From: Alphaproteobacteria bacterium
Lineage (GTDB): Bacteria > Pseudomonadota > Alphaproteobacteria > JANQMY01
Assembly: GCA_028289425.1 (NCBI GenBank)
Contig: JANQPL010000009.1
Coordinates: 388,961-452,960 of the forward strand
Length of the DNA: 64,000 nucleotides
Direction of reading: 5' to 3'
Below the pieces are notes generated by a model, which saw only the letters and a list, made by a program, of their open reading frames with translations, did no database searches and was not told the origin of the DNA. Shown here in pieces: positions 46,143-54,802 of this stretch (the stretch's first letter is position 1; each line of letters begins with the position of its first letter). Made by a program: the position numbers and the translations under genes.

Positions 46143-46738
46143 GCCGCCTGCCTTCTTGCTTCGTCTTGTTTGATCTGCTTCGGCGAGCGGTGAACAAGCG
46201 TTGTATTATGCCAAACAGCGACTGGCTCGTTGTTTTGATTGAAGAAGGTCATCGCTGATTTGATCCAGATGGATTTGTCATCCATCTTGATGGGCTTCAT
46301 GAAGACGTCCGTCACCGCCTGTTCCGCCCGCAACCAATCGCCCACGCGGATGGGAGCAAAGAACTCCCACTCCGTTCCCATATTGATGCCCCGGTCACCC
46401 GGTGTGGGCACACCGAGTGTAAAGAACGGACGTTTGGGTTTGTTGGTTTCCGCTCCATCTTTTGGCGGTTTCGGCGCTTTGGGCCATGGACCGCCGGCTG
46501 CGAAATAAGTGGGCAATAAGGAGGGAGGAACGATCACGTCCCCATAGGGCCCGGTGTCGTTCGCGAAATCCGGATCGAGGAACAAAGGATTGCTGTCACC
46601 GGTCATGTGGCAATGACGGCGGATCGGATCATATTCAACCGGAAACCGCCCCGTCGTGCGCGCGACCACCTTACCGATCCACTCAGACCGGACAGCGTCG
46701 ATATCATACTCATCCGGGTGTATACGATCGCTCATCAA
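46139..46738 (-). CDS. FAS1-type dehydratase, MaoC N-terminal hotdog protein
   Basis: A 199-residue hotdog protein of the FAS1_DH_region/MaoC_dehydrat_N type: WIGKVVARTTGRFPVEYDPIRRHCHMTGDSNPLF is the family opening (quoted in parts), then VPPSLLPTYF and WEFFAPIRVGDWLRAEQ. It forms the structural half of a heteromeric hydratase with the MaoC protein encoded downstream, with which it overlaps by 4 nt. Ten bp after the thiolase gene. Confidence 0.8.
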   Translation of the reverse strand: MMSDRIHPDEYDIDAVRSEWIGKVVARTTGRFPVEYDPIRRHCHMTGDSNPLFLDPDFANDTGPYGDVIVPPSLLPTYFAAGGPWPKAPKPPKDGAETNKPKRPFFTLGVPTPGDRGINMGTEWEFFAPIRVGDWLRAEQAVTDVFMKPIKMDDKSIWIKSAMTFFNQNNEPVAVWHNTTLVHRSPKQIKQDEARRQAA

Positions 46739-46747
46739 CGACTGTCC

Positions 46748-48223
46748 TTAACTTGCGAAGCGGAACGCTCCATCCTGCATCTCTACTTTTCGGCCACAGA
46801 TTTCTTCGGCTTCCATCATGCTCATGTCTGCCGCGGTTTCGGTGTAGGCAATGCTTCGCTTATTGTCTGGCAGGTCCACGATAACGATGCCGCGTTTGGG
46901 CTGTTTTCGTTCGTACATCACCGTATAGCCGGCCACGATCGCCTCGCCTGAATAGTCTGGCACCACATCACGGCGTTGGGCCTGCCGTGCTACCTCGTCG
47001 GTGACGTCCATAAACTGATAGCCATTGGGACTGGGGTCGGCGCCCCAGATGGCGAACCCTTGTTTGGTGAGAACCCCCGAAACGGTGGTCACCATGCCGC
47101 GGCTTGTTGGATTCGAGCGAATATGCTCCGCAAGCTGACCGGTTGCATGAAGAACAAAGCTGTTAAACGGGCCCCCCGCAAAGGGCATTGCCCCCGTAAA
47201 GCTCCAATCGAGCGTGCTGGGAATGCCTGCTTCAGCTGCATAAACATCCTGAGCAATGGGAAAGCAGGTGTAGAGCTCCAAGAAGTCGAGCTCTTCCGGC
47301 TTCATATCTGCAGCCTTGAACGCAGCACGTCCCGCCAATTCCGCGCCGGGACACCGATGCAGCTCCTCTCTCGCGGTGAGATTGATCATGTGATTGGCTT
47401 CGGTGAAGACTTGGGGGAACACCCACTTCTCACGCGGCACGCCAAGCCGTTCCGCCTCAGCCACAGAACAAAACAGCAAGGCGGAGGCCTGATCTATATT
47501 CCACGAACTGTTGTGCAGCTTCGTATAGGGAAAGGCGAGCATGCTGTTTTTGGTACTGCTGTCGCGGATAAAGTCAGCAGAAAATGACGTGTCGTTCCAC
47601 CCTTGCGGATTGTTCGCGGCCATTTCGCTAAAGCGGCTGTACAGAGCCGCCATCTGATCGCGGCGTTCATCGATGGTTTGTCCGTGGGCGTACCGGAATG
47701 CATTGTCAATGATCGCGTAATAGCCGACGGGCATGCGCCCGAGCCCACTGTCCTTCTCGTAGTCCGGCTGCATTTCGTCATGGGGCTTGAGAACGACATC
47801 AGCAAGGTCCGTGCTCACTGTATCTTCAAGTTCAATACCCTCTATGCCGGCACGCAGAAGCCGATAGCCCGCCTCGCCGCCGACGACCATCGCTTTGCTG
47901 AATTCGCCACGCGCGATTGACGTGCACGCATCGCTAATGATGGTTTGCTGAGACACACCCGGAAGCGCGCTAATGGATTCCACGTTGGGCGCGCCGACCC
48001 CATCGCCAATGAGCTTACCGGGATTCCGGTAACGCCAACGGCCTACAGGTACATAGATCTTCTCGAGGTCAGTTAGGAAATCGGTGGAGCCCGCATCCGC
48101 GCCCGCGGCCTTTGCTGCATCGATCATGAGGGCAATGGGTTCTTTGGCTTTTCTTGGGTCTTCTTCTTTCTGCTGGATGAGGCCGACGCCCACCAGCACC
48201 GGCGCATTCGGATCAACGGTCAT
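46748..48223 (-). CDS. Thiolase-superfamily acetyl-CoA acetyltransferase
   Basis: A 491-residue thiolase-like protein of the type found in sterol and cyclic-compound degradation (COG0183, SCP2-thiolase-like). Opens with PVLVGVGLIQQKEEDP; CTSIARGEFSKAMVVGGEAG, LDFLELYTCFPIAQ and SGVLTKQGFAIWG follow. The long C-terminal extension with VTDEVARQAQRRDVVP is common in this subgroup. The ATG at 48223 overlaps the Rieske gene stop by 11 nt; a longer version would lie inside that gene. It probably splits a 3-oxoacyl-CoA. Confidence 0.82.
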   Translation of the reverse strand: MTVDPNAPVLVGVGLIQQKEEDPRKAKEPIALMIDAAKAAGADAGSTDFLTDLEKIYVPVGRWRYRNPGKLIGDGVGAPNVESISALPGVSQQTIISDACTSIARGEFSKAMVVGGEAGYRLLRAGIEGIELEDTVSTDLADVVLKPHDEMQPDYEKDSGLGRMPVGYYAIIDNAFRYAHGQTIDERRDQMAALYSRFSEMAANNPQGWNDTSFSADFIRDSSTKNSMLAFPYTKLHNSSWNIDQASALLFCSVAEAERLGVPREKWVFPQVFTEANHMINLTAREELHRCPGAELAGRAAFKAADMKPEELDFLELYTCFPIAQDVYAAEAGIPSTLDWSFTGAMPFAGGPFNSFVLHATGQLAEHIRSNPTSRGMVTTVSGVLTKQGFAIWGADPSPNGYQFMDVTDEVARQAQRRDVVPDYSGEAIVAGYTVMYERKQPKRGIVIVDLPDNKRSIAYTETAADMSMMEAEEICGRKVEMQDGAFRFAS

Positions 48224-49616
48224 CTTTTTGTCCGGCCGCCAGATATTTGTCGAGCGTCTTATGAAAATGACGAATCCGGATTTCCTGGTAGTCTCCCAGC
48301 GTGACGCCTTCTTTGGCTGTTTTGAGACCCCGTTGGATGCGGTGCAGATTCCCCATGTCTTGTTCAAAGACCGGAGAGATCTGACTAAGCTCCGGTGCAT
48401 CCGTGAAGGGATCGTCCGGCCCCAGTTCACGCCGCGGAACGGGATCGGGCCGAGGGCCATCATCAGGCACAGGATGCAGCAACTGTGCTTCCATCAGGCA
48501 TTTATCCGGATCGTTCCCATAAGGACGGAATCGGTAGACCAACGGCAGAGCCGGCGTCAGCCATGGGCAGAAGTTTGGAAACAAGAAGTATTGCGTTGAA
48601 TCGACCAGTTCCGTCACCGTTAAGTGAGAAAGATCAGCGCCAAACGTTTCTTTCATCTGCGCCTTTAGGAGTTCGGCCAGAGCATGGCGCGCTGACGGTG
48701 CTTTCGGTGCCTCCACACCCTCCGCGCGCGCCTCGGTCCCCACGCCAAAGACAAGCATGGAGGTGATCTCCTCATCGCTCGGCGGATTCTCCATGTGCGG
48801 GCTTGGAATACCGGACCACGTGAGCAGACGACTGACATTGTCCCCCCATACATCGTATTTCGTGTTGGAATCGCCGGTGAAAGGCAAGGCCTGCGGATGC
48901 GTTTGAACCACATGATAAGCTTCCAGGAACGCCTCCAGCGCCACCTTCCAATTGCAATTAAGCTGACGCTGAACATTTGCGGTGAGGGAGCGGTTTTCGA
49001 GCGGCCACCGTTCGAAATGGGATGGCAGCACTCCCAAATAGCTTTCGAGACTGTCCGCATCGGGATCGAGGTTGATGAAAACGAATCCACCCCACGTGCC
49101 CACCTTGACCGAGGACAGTTTGTATCCTTCATCGATGACTTCCGGAAAATCCCAGCGACAGGGAATGCTTTGAAGCTTTCCGTCAAGATCCCAGGTCCAC
49201 CCATGAAATGGACACCGAATGCGGCTCATGTTTCCGCGGGTGCCACTCTCCCTCAGCTGTGTCCCGCGATGCCGGCACGCATTTAGGAAAGCATCTATTG
49301 TCTGGTCTTTACTACGGACAACGATGACGGAGAAATCGCCGATATCGTGAACGACATAGTCGCCAATCTTGGGTATCTCTTCCTCACGACAAGCCATCTG
49401 CCACACCTTGGTCCACATATGTTTCATCTCAAGGTCGTGGAATTCTTGTGAGGTGTAGCGGTTCGGGGCCAAGGTCGCGTTGCCAAGGGATTCATAAGAA
49501 TCCTCCCTTAGAAAACTTGGAGGATTATCGCCGTCGAGTCGAAACACTTCGTCCGCGCTAGGCCCAATGCTTCGCCCACTGGTCTGCTCAGCGGATTTTG
49601 CGTGTGACATGGCCAA
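48213..49616 (-). CDS. Rieske aromatic ring-hydroxylating oxygenase, alpha subunit (second copy)
   Basis: A 467-residue Rieske oxygenase. [2Fe-2S] ligands are Cys114, His116, Cys135 and His138 (ACRHRG ... CPFHGW). Mononuclear iron ligands include His235 and His240 in AYHVVQTHP. It is a paralogue of the Rieske gene at 7749-9317 (same spacing, shared VWQMA and PFHGWTW segments), about 55 residues shorter. It is the first gene of the leftward operon with the thiolase and MaoC genes and probably makes the first hydroxylation. It is preceded by the triple palindrome. No reductase or ferredoxin is adjacent. Confidence 0.9.
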   Translation of the reverse strand: MAMSHAKSAEQTSGRSIGPSADEVFRLDGDNPPSFLREDSYESLGNATLAPNRYTSQEFHDLEMKHMWTKVWQMACREEEIPKIGDYVVHDIGDFSVIVVRSKDQTIDAFLNACRHRGTQLRESGTRGNMSRIRCPFHGWTWDLDGKLQSIPCRWDFPEVIDEGYKLSSVKVGTWGGFVFINLDPDADSLESYLGVLPSHFERWPLENRSLTANVQRQLNCNWKVALEAFLEAYHVVQTHPQALPFTGDSNTKYDVWGDNVSRLLTWSGIPSPHMENPPSDEEITSMLVFGVGTEARAEGVEAPKAPSARHALAELLKAQMKETFGADLSHLTVTELVDSTQYFLFPNFCPWLTPALPLVYRFRPYGNDPDKCLMEAQLLHPVPDDGPRPDPVPRRELGPDDPFTDAPELSQISPVFEQDMGNLHRIQRGLKTAKEGVTLGDYQEIRIRHFHKTLDKYLAAGQKDDR

Positions 49617-49668
49617 GACCCTCTTGCATTGCCGTTATCTATGGCATCCAATTTCGGAAGCTTTAATC

Positions 49669-49734
49669 GTATGCCTCCATACTTTTATCGTATGCTTACA
49701 TACTATGTCAATTTCGTTTAGTATGTCGTCATAC
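49669..49734. promoter_or_regulatory. Three phased GTATG-N4-CATAC operators
   Basis: GTATGCCTCCATAC (49669-49682), GTATGCTTACATAC (49690-49703) and GTATGTCGTCATAC (49721-49734) are three copies of one inverted repeat with 5-bp arms and 4-bp spacer. Their starts are 21 and 31 bp apart, i.e. two and three helical turns, so all sites face the same side of the helix. They lie between divergent genes, 53 bp from the Rieske ATG and 33 bp from the SnoaL-like ATG. A MarR-type dimer is the likely binder. Confidence 0.78.
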
Positions 49735-49766
49735 TATCTCCTGAAACCATGTTAAAGGCAGGTCTC

Positions 49767-50171
49767 ATGGTCGATTCCCCCAACAAGCAATTGGCACGCG
49801 CATTTCTGAACGCCTTATCAAAGGGCGATGTGGATGCTATGTCGAAAATCATCTCACCGGACATCGAAGCTGTGGCTACCGGGACGTCTGTTTTATCCGC
49901 GCAACGCGATTATGCCGCCGTGCTGGAAGCTGTCGCCAGCCTTAAGCAGGCCACCAAAGACGGCATTGCCGTGGACATTGTCAGCCTCACCGAAGAAGAA
50001 GACCGGATCGTTTGTGAGTGGAAGGGATCTTCCGAGCTCGTCACCGGCACGCCTTACAACAATGAGTACGTTTTCATCTTCTACGTCAAAGACGGAAAGG
50101 TTCGTCGGATGACCGAGTACATGGACACGAAATTGGCTGACGACGTCATGGGTCCACTGTTGGCCGGTTGA
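49767..50171 (+). CDS. SnoaL/NTF2-like fold protein
   Basis: A 134-residue cone-shaped NTF2-like protein: RAFLNALSKGDVDAMSKIISPDIEA, YNNEYVFIFYVKDGKVRRMTEYMDTKLADDV are typical of ketosteroid isomerase/SnoaL/limonene epoxide hydrolase relatives (quoted in segments). Such proteins act as isomerases, cyclases or hydrolases on cyclic substrates. ATG at 49767 with AGGCAGG upstream is preferred over the ATG six codons earlier. It is divergent from the Rieske operon under the same triple palindrome. Confidence 0.8.
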   Translation: MVDSPNKQLARAFLNALSKGDVDAMSKIISPDIEAVATGTSVLSAQRDYAAVLEAVASLKQATKDGIAVDIVSLTEEEDRIVCEWKGSSELVTGTPYNNEYVFIFYVKDGKVRRMTEYMDTKLADDVMGPLLAG

Positions 50172-50273
50172 TCAAGCATCTCCAATGAATTTCACAAGAG
50201 CATTCGCAAAAGAAATTTCTGGGACCTCCCGGAGCTTGCAGTCTCAAAAACATGATTGGTGAGGATAATCGCC

Positions 50274-50597
50274 ATGACCGACAAATCACTGATGGATCAG
50301 GACATCCAAGAATGTCCGTGGCCATTTTATAAGGAACTGAGAGACGAAGCCCCCATCTATATGGATCCTCAATTGGGATGCGCTGAGATCAGCTGTTATG
50401 AAGATGTGGTCCAAGCTCCGCGGTCGCCTCAGATCTTTTCCAGCAAAATGGGCCTCCCCTTTCCCGTAGTGGAGCGCCGTATCTATTCTCCGTATGCGGA
50501 TGGACTAGGAGCAACCTGCGGCAGGTCAGCTTTCGTGACGATGATCAACGCGCTACCTTTCGGTCGGAGTCCAAACTCGTGCGTGCTTCTTTGTTAA
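50274..50597 (+). pseudogene. Remnant of a cytochrome P450 gene (N-terminal fragment)
   Basis: The first 60 codons read as the start of a P450 (CPWPFYKELRDEAPIYMDP, YEDVVQAPRSPQIFSSKMG), as in bacterial CYP families. After about codon 75 the match is lost, and no I-helix, ExxR or haem-Cys motif follows in any frame before the next gene. About 325 bp remain of a gene of normally 1200 bp. It is on the plus strand behind the SnoaL-like gene. A complete P450 gene is encoded at the window's end. Confidence 0.6.
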
Positions 50598-50725
50598 ACT
50601 TCGCCAAATCGCTGAACTCTTACCGTTCTCCGCACGTCATGGAGCGGATAGGCTTGAGTCATGACCCAGCCACGCCTTGGAGCATGTCAGCGGCGGACCT
50701 TCAAAATCGGGGCTGCGTTAACCGC

Positions 50726-51940
50726 TCACCCCGCAGCCCGAACCTTTCCAGCCTGTCCTGACGAGAAAGAAGGAATTATTTCTGCGCCAAACCTTCTCGT
50801 GCTGGAAAGAATATTCTCGTGACTCAAACCACCATACTGGTGCATGCACAGCAATCTATCGAAACCGCAGTCCCGAAACTTCTCAACCTTTTTTCGGCAC
50901 GTCGCAGCATCACCGATTATGACCGAATCAATGTCCTTAACTGCTTCGTAGATTTCTTCATTCGATAACTCTTGTCCAGCCAGTTCCCGTTTGATCAGCG
51001 CGACGGCTGGGTTTGGATCGTCCAAATCTTCTTCTACGGGCGCCTGATTTTCCACAACGTCCCAGCTTGTTTTAGACCGCGGATCCAAATTTCCCCGGAC
51101 AGTTTGGAAAAACAATTCGCGAGAAATGCCGTAGAGGCGTGGAACCGTCGCCACATACCAGATGGCCGCTTGAAGCGCCCCGCTTTCGATCGCCGCTTTT
51201 TCAGACTCGGCAACGTGAACAAAAGTGAAAACGCCGACTTGGTTGTTGATAAATTGTCCTGCGGGAGCGGAACACTCAACGATTGCCTTCTTGTAGATGT
51301 CAACCATGGCCGCAAGCGTTTCTACCGGTGTAAACAACGTCGTGCACAACATTCCGACACCCATTTCACCCGCACGCTCAAAGGAGGATGGGCTGGAACC
51401 CGTATGCCATATAGGCGGATGAGGTGTTTGTACCGGTTTGGGTTGAACGTTTTTGTCATCTAGCGACCAGCGATCAGATTTCCAGCTGAAAGATTCTTCA
51501 GTCCATGCCTTGGGAAGCATCTTCGTGACCTCAACAAGATCATTCAAAGCAGTTTCATCCCCGCCTTTGACTCCGAAGGTTTTCCACTCCATACCGCTTG
51601 ATCTCGCAAGACCGATATTCATCCGGCCGTTTGAAATATGGTCGAGCATAGCTGATCGTTCCGCCGATCGAAGCCAATGATTGATTTCGAGCGGGACCAA
51701 AATACCTGCATGTCCCAATCTTAACTTATTCGTCTCATGAGCGATAGCGGAAAGGATTAGTTCCGGACACGAACTATAGCTAAAATCCGCCGAGCAGTGG
51801 TGCTCGACCTGCCACCATCCCTCGTACCCAGCATCTTCAGAGACTTTGGCTTGTTCAACAGTCTCCTTGAGGAGTTGTCCAAAGCCCCCCTTCGAGTCAC
51901 AGTCTTTTTTCTGCACTTCCGTAAAAATATCAAACTTCAT
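50726..51940 (-). CDS. LLM-class flavin-dependent oxidoreductase (second copy)
   Basis: A 404-residue luciferase-like monooxygenase with GWWQVEHH (flavin His pair), LGHAGILVPLEINHWLRSAERSAMLDHISNGR and WHTGSSPSSFERAGEMGVG. It is longer than the copy at 6.6 kb and belongs to a different subgroup, similar to those found with steroid or terpenoid gene clusters. It needs reduced flavin; no reductase is adjacent. It is the most downstream of a long run of leftward genes from 64 kb to 50.7 kb. It may act as a Baeyer-Villiger-type or hydroxylating oxygenase. Confidence 0.85.
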   Translation of the reverse strand: MKFDIFTEVQKKDCDSKGGFGQLLKETVEQAKVSEDAGYEGWWQVEHHCSADFSYSSCPELILSAIAHETNKLRLGHAGILVPLEINHWLRSAERSAMLDHISNGRMNIGLARSSGMEWKTFGVKGGDETALNDLVEVTKMLPKAWTEESFSWKSDRWSLDDKNVQPKPVQTPHPPIWHTGSSPSSFERAGEMGVGMLCTTLFTPVETLAAMVDIYKKAIVECSAPAGQFINNQVGVFTFVHVAESEKAAIESGALQAAIWYVATVPRLYGISRELFFQTVRGNLDPRSKTSWDVVENQAPVEEDLDDPNPAVALIKRELAGQELSNEEIYEAVKDIDSVIIGDAATCRKKVEKFRDCGFDRLLCMHQYGGLSHENILSSTRRFGAEIIPSFSSGQAGKVRAAG

Positions 51941-51962
51941 GACGTTAACTCCTCGCTTTAAT

Positions 51963-52808
51963 TCAGTTCTCTTTATTCGATCGAACGGGATTGCGTTTTG
52001 CTAAGACAACCCTTTTTGCGTTTTCGTACAGATAATTCTCCAACACCTCCGGACGCAGCTTTGATTCAATATCCTGCGTTCCCTGCAAACACTTCGTCAT
52101 ATCCAAAACTGGGTGATCGGATGCCCACATCACCTTGTCTTTTCCGCGTGTATTTATGAAGTGGATGAGTTCGTCCGGCAGATACTTCGGCATCCAAGCC
52201 GACGTCATCATGTAGAGATTGGGATATTTGATCATTAGTCGGATCGCCGTACCCCACCAAGGGTCTGCCCCGTGGGTCATGATCAACCGCAGGTTCGGAA
52301 AATCCAAACAAACCCGGTCGATGTAGATCGGGTTCTGTACCTCTGCATCTAATCTCGGTCCCGGAATTCCAGTGAACAAGCTCAATGGCAGATCAAGTTC
52401 GAGGCATTTGGCATACAGAGGATAATAGTTCGGGTGCGTCGGTGCCTTACCCACATGGCTCGGCATCACGCGAGCCATTGTCACATTCTCGTTTTTCACC
52501 AAGTCTTCAACCGCCCATACGGCATCCATCAAATGGTCAACGTCGACGTACGCGCACAAGCTGAATCGATCCGGATGTTCCCGTGAAAACTCTAAAACAC
52601 GCTTCGAAGGTTTTTCCGGATCAATTGTCAGAACTCCATGCTCAACACCTGCGCTATCCATTTCTGCCAGAAGGCCGTCAATGGTACAGTCACGAAAGAA
52701 ATCCGCACCCTGCTTAAAATAAAATTCATTTACTTGCTGGGTGATGGGGTTTTGGGCGTGTTCTGTTGCGAAGTTTGGATTGATGAACAGGTCGATGGCT
52801 TTCTTCAT
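51963..52808 (-). CDS. Amidohydrolase-2 family protein (ACMSD-like), altered metal site
   Basis: A 281-residue TIM-barrel protein of the amidohydrolase-2/ACMSD superfamily. IMTHGADPWW and MWASDHPVLD are conserved. The usual N-terminal HxH metal ligands are not present: the start reads DLFINPNF, so the metal site is altered or absent. It may be a lyase, decarboxylase or hydrolase for a ring-cleavage product. The start at 52808 is by family fit; in-frame GTG codons upstream are alternatives. 50 bp after the SMP-30 gene. Confidence 0.78.
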   Translation of the reverse strand: MKKAIDLFINPNFATEHAQNPITQQVNEFYFKQGADFFRDCTIDGLLAEMDSAGVEHGVLTIDPEKPSKRVLEFSREHPDRFSLCAYVDVDHLMDAVWAVEDLVKNENVTMARVMPSHVGKAPTHPNYYPLYAKCLELDLPLSLFTGIPGPRLDAEVQNPIYIDRVCLDFPNLRLIMTHGADPWWGTAIRLMIKYPNLYMMTSAWMPKYLPDELIHFINTRGKDKVMWASDHPVLDMTKCLQGTQDIESKLRPEVLENYLYENAKRVVLAKRNPVRSNKEN

Positions 52809-52857
52809 TGTCACGTTCACATACTTCCCCAAGTTTGCGTTTCGCGTCCGTGCGACT

Positions 52858-53709
52858 TCACGGTCGACCTGCCCGCACAGCGGGGACTTCAATAGATTCA
52901 ATTCGCGAGCGCCGCTGCGAAACCATTTGTTCCGGCGTTCCATTGAAACTAGTCGTAATGTATAGATGGTGGCGGTCCGGACCGCCGAGCATGCACGCAA
53001 CGGGCATGTCCGCCGTCGGTTTTACTCGGTAGTGAACTTTTCCGCCGGCGGATATGCGCTGCACCTCACCCGACATCGGCAATGCCACCCACAACATTCC
53101 CTCGGCATCGAGACACATCCCGTCCGGGCCGGATTCCACCTCCGCCCAAATTTTCCGGTTGGCAAGCGAACCATCTTTCTGGATGTCGAATACTGAAATT
53201 CTGTTCGCCCTCGTTTCCGCGACATAGAGCGTTTTAGAGTCGTCCGAAATCACCATTCCGTTTGGGAAGACAAGATCCGCCGCGGCTACAATGACAGACC
53301 GGTCAGGTCGAACGCACGCCAACTTAGTGGGGCTCGGCGGCTTCTCTGGGTCCCAAGCAGCACCGAAGTTACCGACATAGGCGTGTCCTGCCTTGTCGAC
53401 GACCATATCGTTACAATGCCACGTAGCGATATGAGAAAGATCTGCATACTGAGTTAGATTATTGCCGTCGAACTTCATCAACTGCCGGTGTTGCATCGAA
53501 ACAATCAGCATGTCGCCACTAGGAAGCCATCCTAGTCCCGATGGTTCGCCGGGCACTTCGACAATTTTTGTTACTTTGTTGTCGGGTCCCAGGCGACATA
53601 CGCATCCATCATGGAAATCGGAAAACCAAAACGCACCATCGTGCCATCTTGGGCTTTCCGCGAACGTAAAACCGCTCGCAAGAACATCTGCTGTGCGAAG
53701 CTCCGTCAT
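52858..53709 (-). CDS. SMP-30/gluconolactonase family lactonase
   Basis: A 283-residue beta-propeller hydrolase. Metal ligands Glu18 (FAESPRW), Asn in VFPNGMVIS and Asp in SGPDGMCLD are present, as is YVGNFG. Members hydrolyse lactones, including those formed by Baeyer-Villiger oxidation of cyclic ketones, which would fit the luciferase-like monooxygenase downstream. The ATG overlaps the alcohol dehydrogenase stop by 4 nt. Confidence 0.85.
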   Translation of the reverse strand: MTELRTADVLASGFTFAESPRWHDGAFWFSDFHDGCVCRLGPDNKVTKIVEVPGEPSGLGWLPSGDMLIVSMQHRQLMKFDGNNLTQYADLSHIATWHCNDMVVDKAGHAYVGNFGAAWDPEKPPSPTKLACVRPDRSVIVAAADLVFPNGMVISDDSKTLYVAETRANRISVFDIQKDGSLANRKIWAEVESGPDGMCLDAEGMLWVALPMSGEVQRISAGGKVHYRVKPTADMPVACMLGGPDRHHLYITTSFNGTPEQMVSQRRSRIESIEVPAVRAGRP

Positions 53710-54788
53710 GACAAATCTCCAAACGCAATGACGGGCTTGATGACTTGTCCCGATTCTAGGCTCTCCAATGCGTCATTGATCTCATCCAGGGTGAATCGCC
53801 TTGAAATGAGCGGATCGAGATTAAGTTCACCGGACTCGATGAGGGCGACATATCGGTCAATGTCCACTTTGACGCGTGTTTCTCCCAACACGCTTGCAAC
53901 CAAACGCTTACCCGTCGTTAGAAAATCAGTTCCGGGAATATTTATAGAGGCGCCCAACTCCATCATTCCGACGAGCACGGTCGTGCCTCCGCGTCTGATC
54001 ATTTGAACGGCCTGAGCTGTCGTTTCCGGTTTCCCGACACATTCGAATGCGACGTCTGCTCCGCCGGAAGTCATCTCCAGGACGGTTTCAGGCGCCTGTT
54101 GTTCCGAAGCATTTAAACAATCTGTCGCACCCAGGGCTTTCGCGACGTCAAGTTTTCCCGGCGCGAGGTCAACGGCAATGATTCTGGTGGCACCGACGAT
54201 TCTTGCACCCTGGATCACAGAAAGGCCAACGGCTCCGCATCCAATGACAACCACACAATCGCCTGGCTTAATCGGTGCCGTGTGAAGTGCAGCTCCTAGT
54301 CCGGTTGAAACGCCGCAACCCAGTAATGTGGCCTGTTGTGGCGGCAGTGCCTTCGGCACTTGCACAAAAGAGTGTTCATGCCCGATTATTTCTTCCGCAA
54401 AGGCTCCAAAACCTCCCATGGTAAAAATGGGAGTGCCGTCTAGCGCCACCCGGTCCGGTCGGAGCGTCTGTTCCCCCGAACACAAGTAGGTGTCACCGCG
54501 ATTGCAAGAGGGGCAATATCCGCAATACCCGACCGGAAACCCGACGACGGAGTCTCCCGGTTTGAGGCGATGGACGCCAGCCCCAACTGCTTCGACCACG
54601 CCGGTAACTTCGTGCCCGATAACCGAGGGCACTGGAAACGGAAACAAACCTTGATGCATGGTCAGATCGGTGTGACAAACGCTGGCGGCCAATACCCTTA
54701 CGCGCACTTCGTTTTCAACCAAATTGCTGAGAGTTAGGTCAACAATTTCCAGCGGCTTCTTATATTTTGTTAGCAAGGCTGCTTTCAT
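53706..54788 (-). CDS. Zinc-dependent alcohol dehydrogenase
   Basis: A 360-residue medium-chain dehydrogenase. Catalytic zinc: Cys38 (SVCHTD) and His in IGHEVTG. Structural zinc cysteines: GYCGYCPSCNRGDTYLC. NAD-binding VVVIGCGAVGLSV and VDLAPGKLDVAKALGA with Asp specify NAD. It resembles the class III/benzyl-alcohol-like Zn-ADHs (GLGAALHTAPIKPGD). It oxidises an alcohol in the pathway, passing an aldehyde or ketone on. The start at MKAALLTK is typical. Confidence 0.9.
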   Translation of the reverse strand: MKAALLTKYKKPLEIVDLTLSNLVENEVRVRVLAASVCHTDLTMHQGLFPFPVPSVIGHEVTGVVEAVGAGVHRLKPGDSVVGFPVGYCGYCPSCNRGDTYLCSGEQTLRPDRVALDGTPIFTMGGFGAFAEEIIGHEHSFVQVPKALPPQQATLLGCGVSTGLGAALHTAPIKPGDCVVVIGCGAVGLSVIQGARIVGATRIIAVDLAPGKLDVAKALGATDCLNASEQQAPETVLEMTSGGADVAFECVGKPETTAQAVQMIRRGGTTVLVGMMELGASINIPGTDFLTTGKRLVASVLGETRVKVDIDRYVALIESGELNLDPLISRRFTLDEINDALESLESGQVIKPVIAFGDLS

Positions 54789-54802
54789 ATTATTGCTCTC
54801 AC

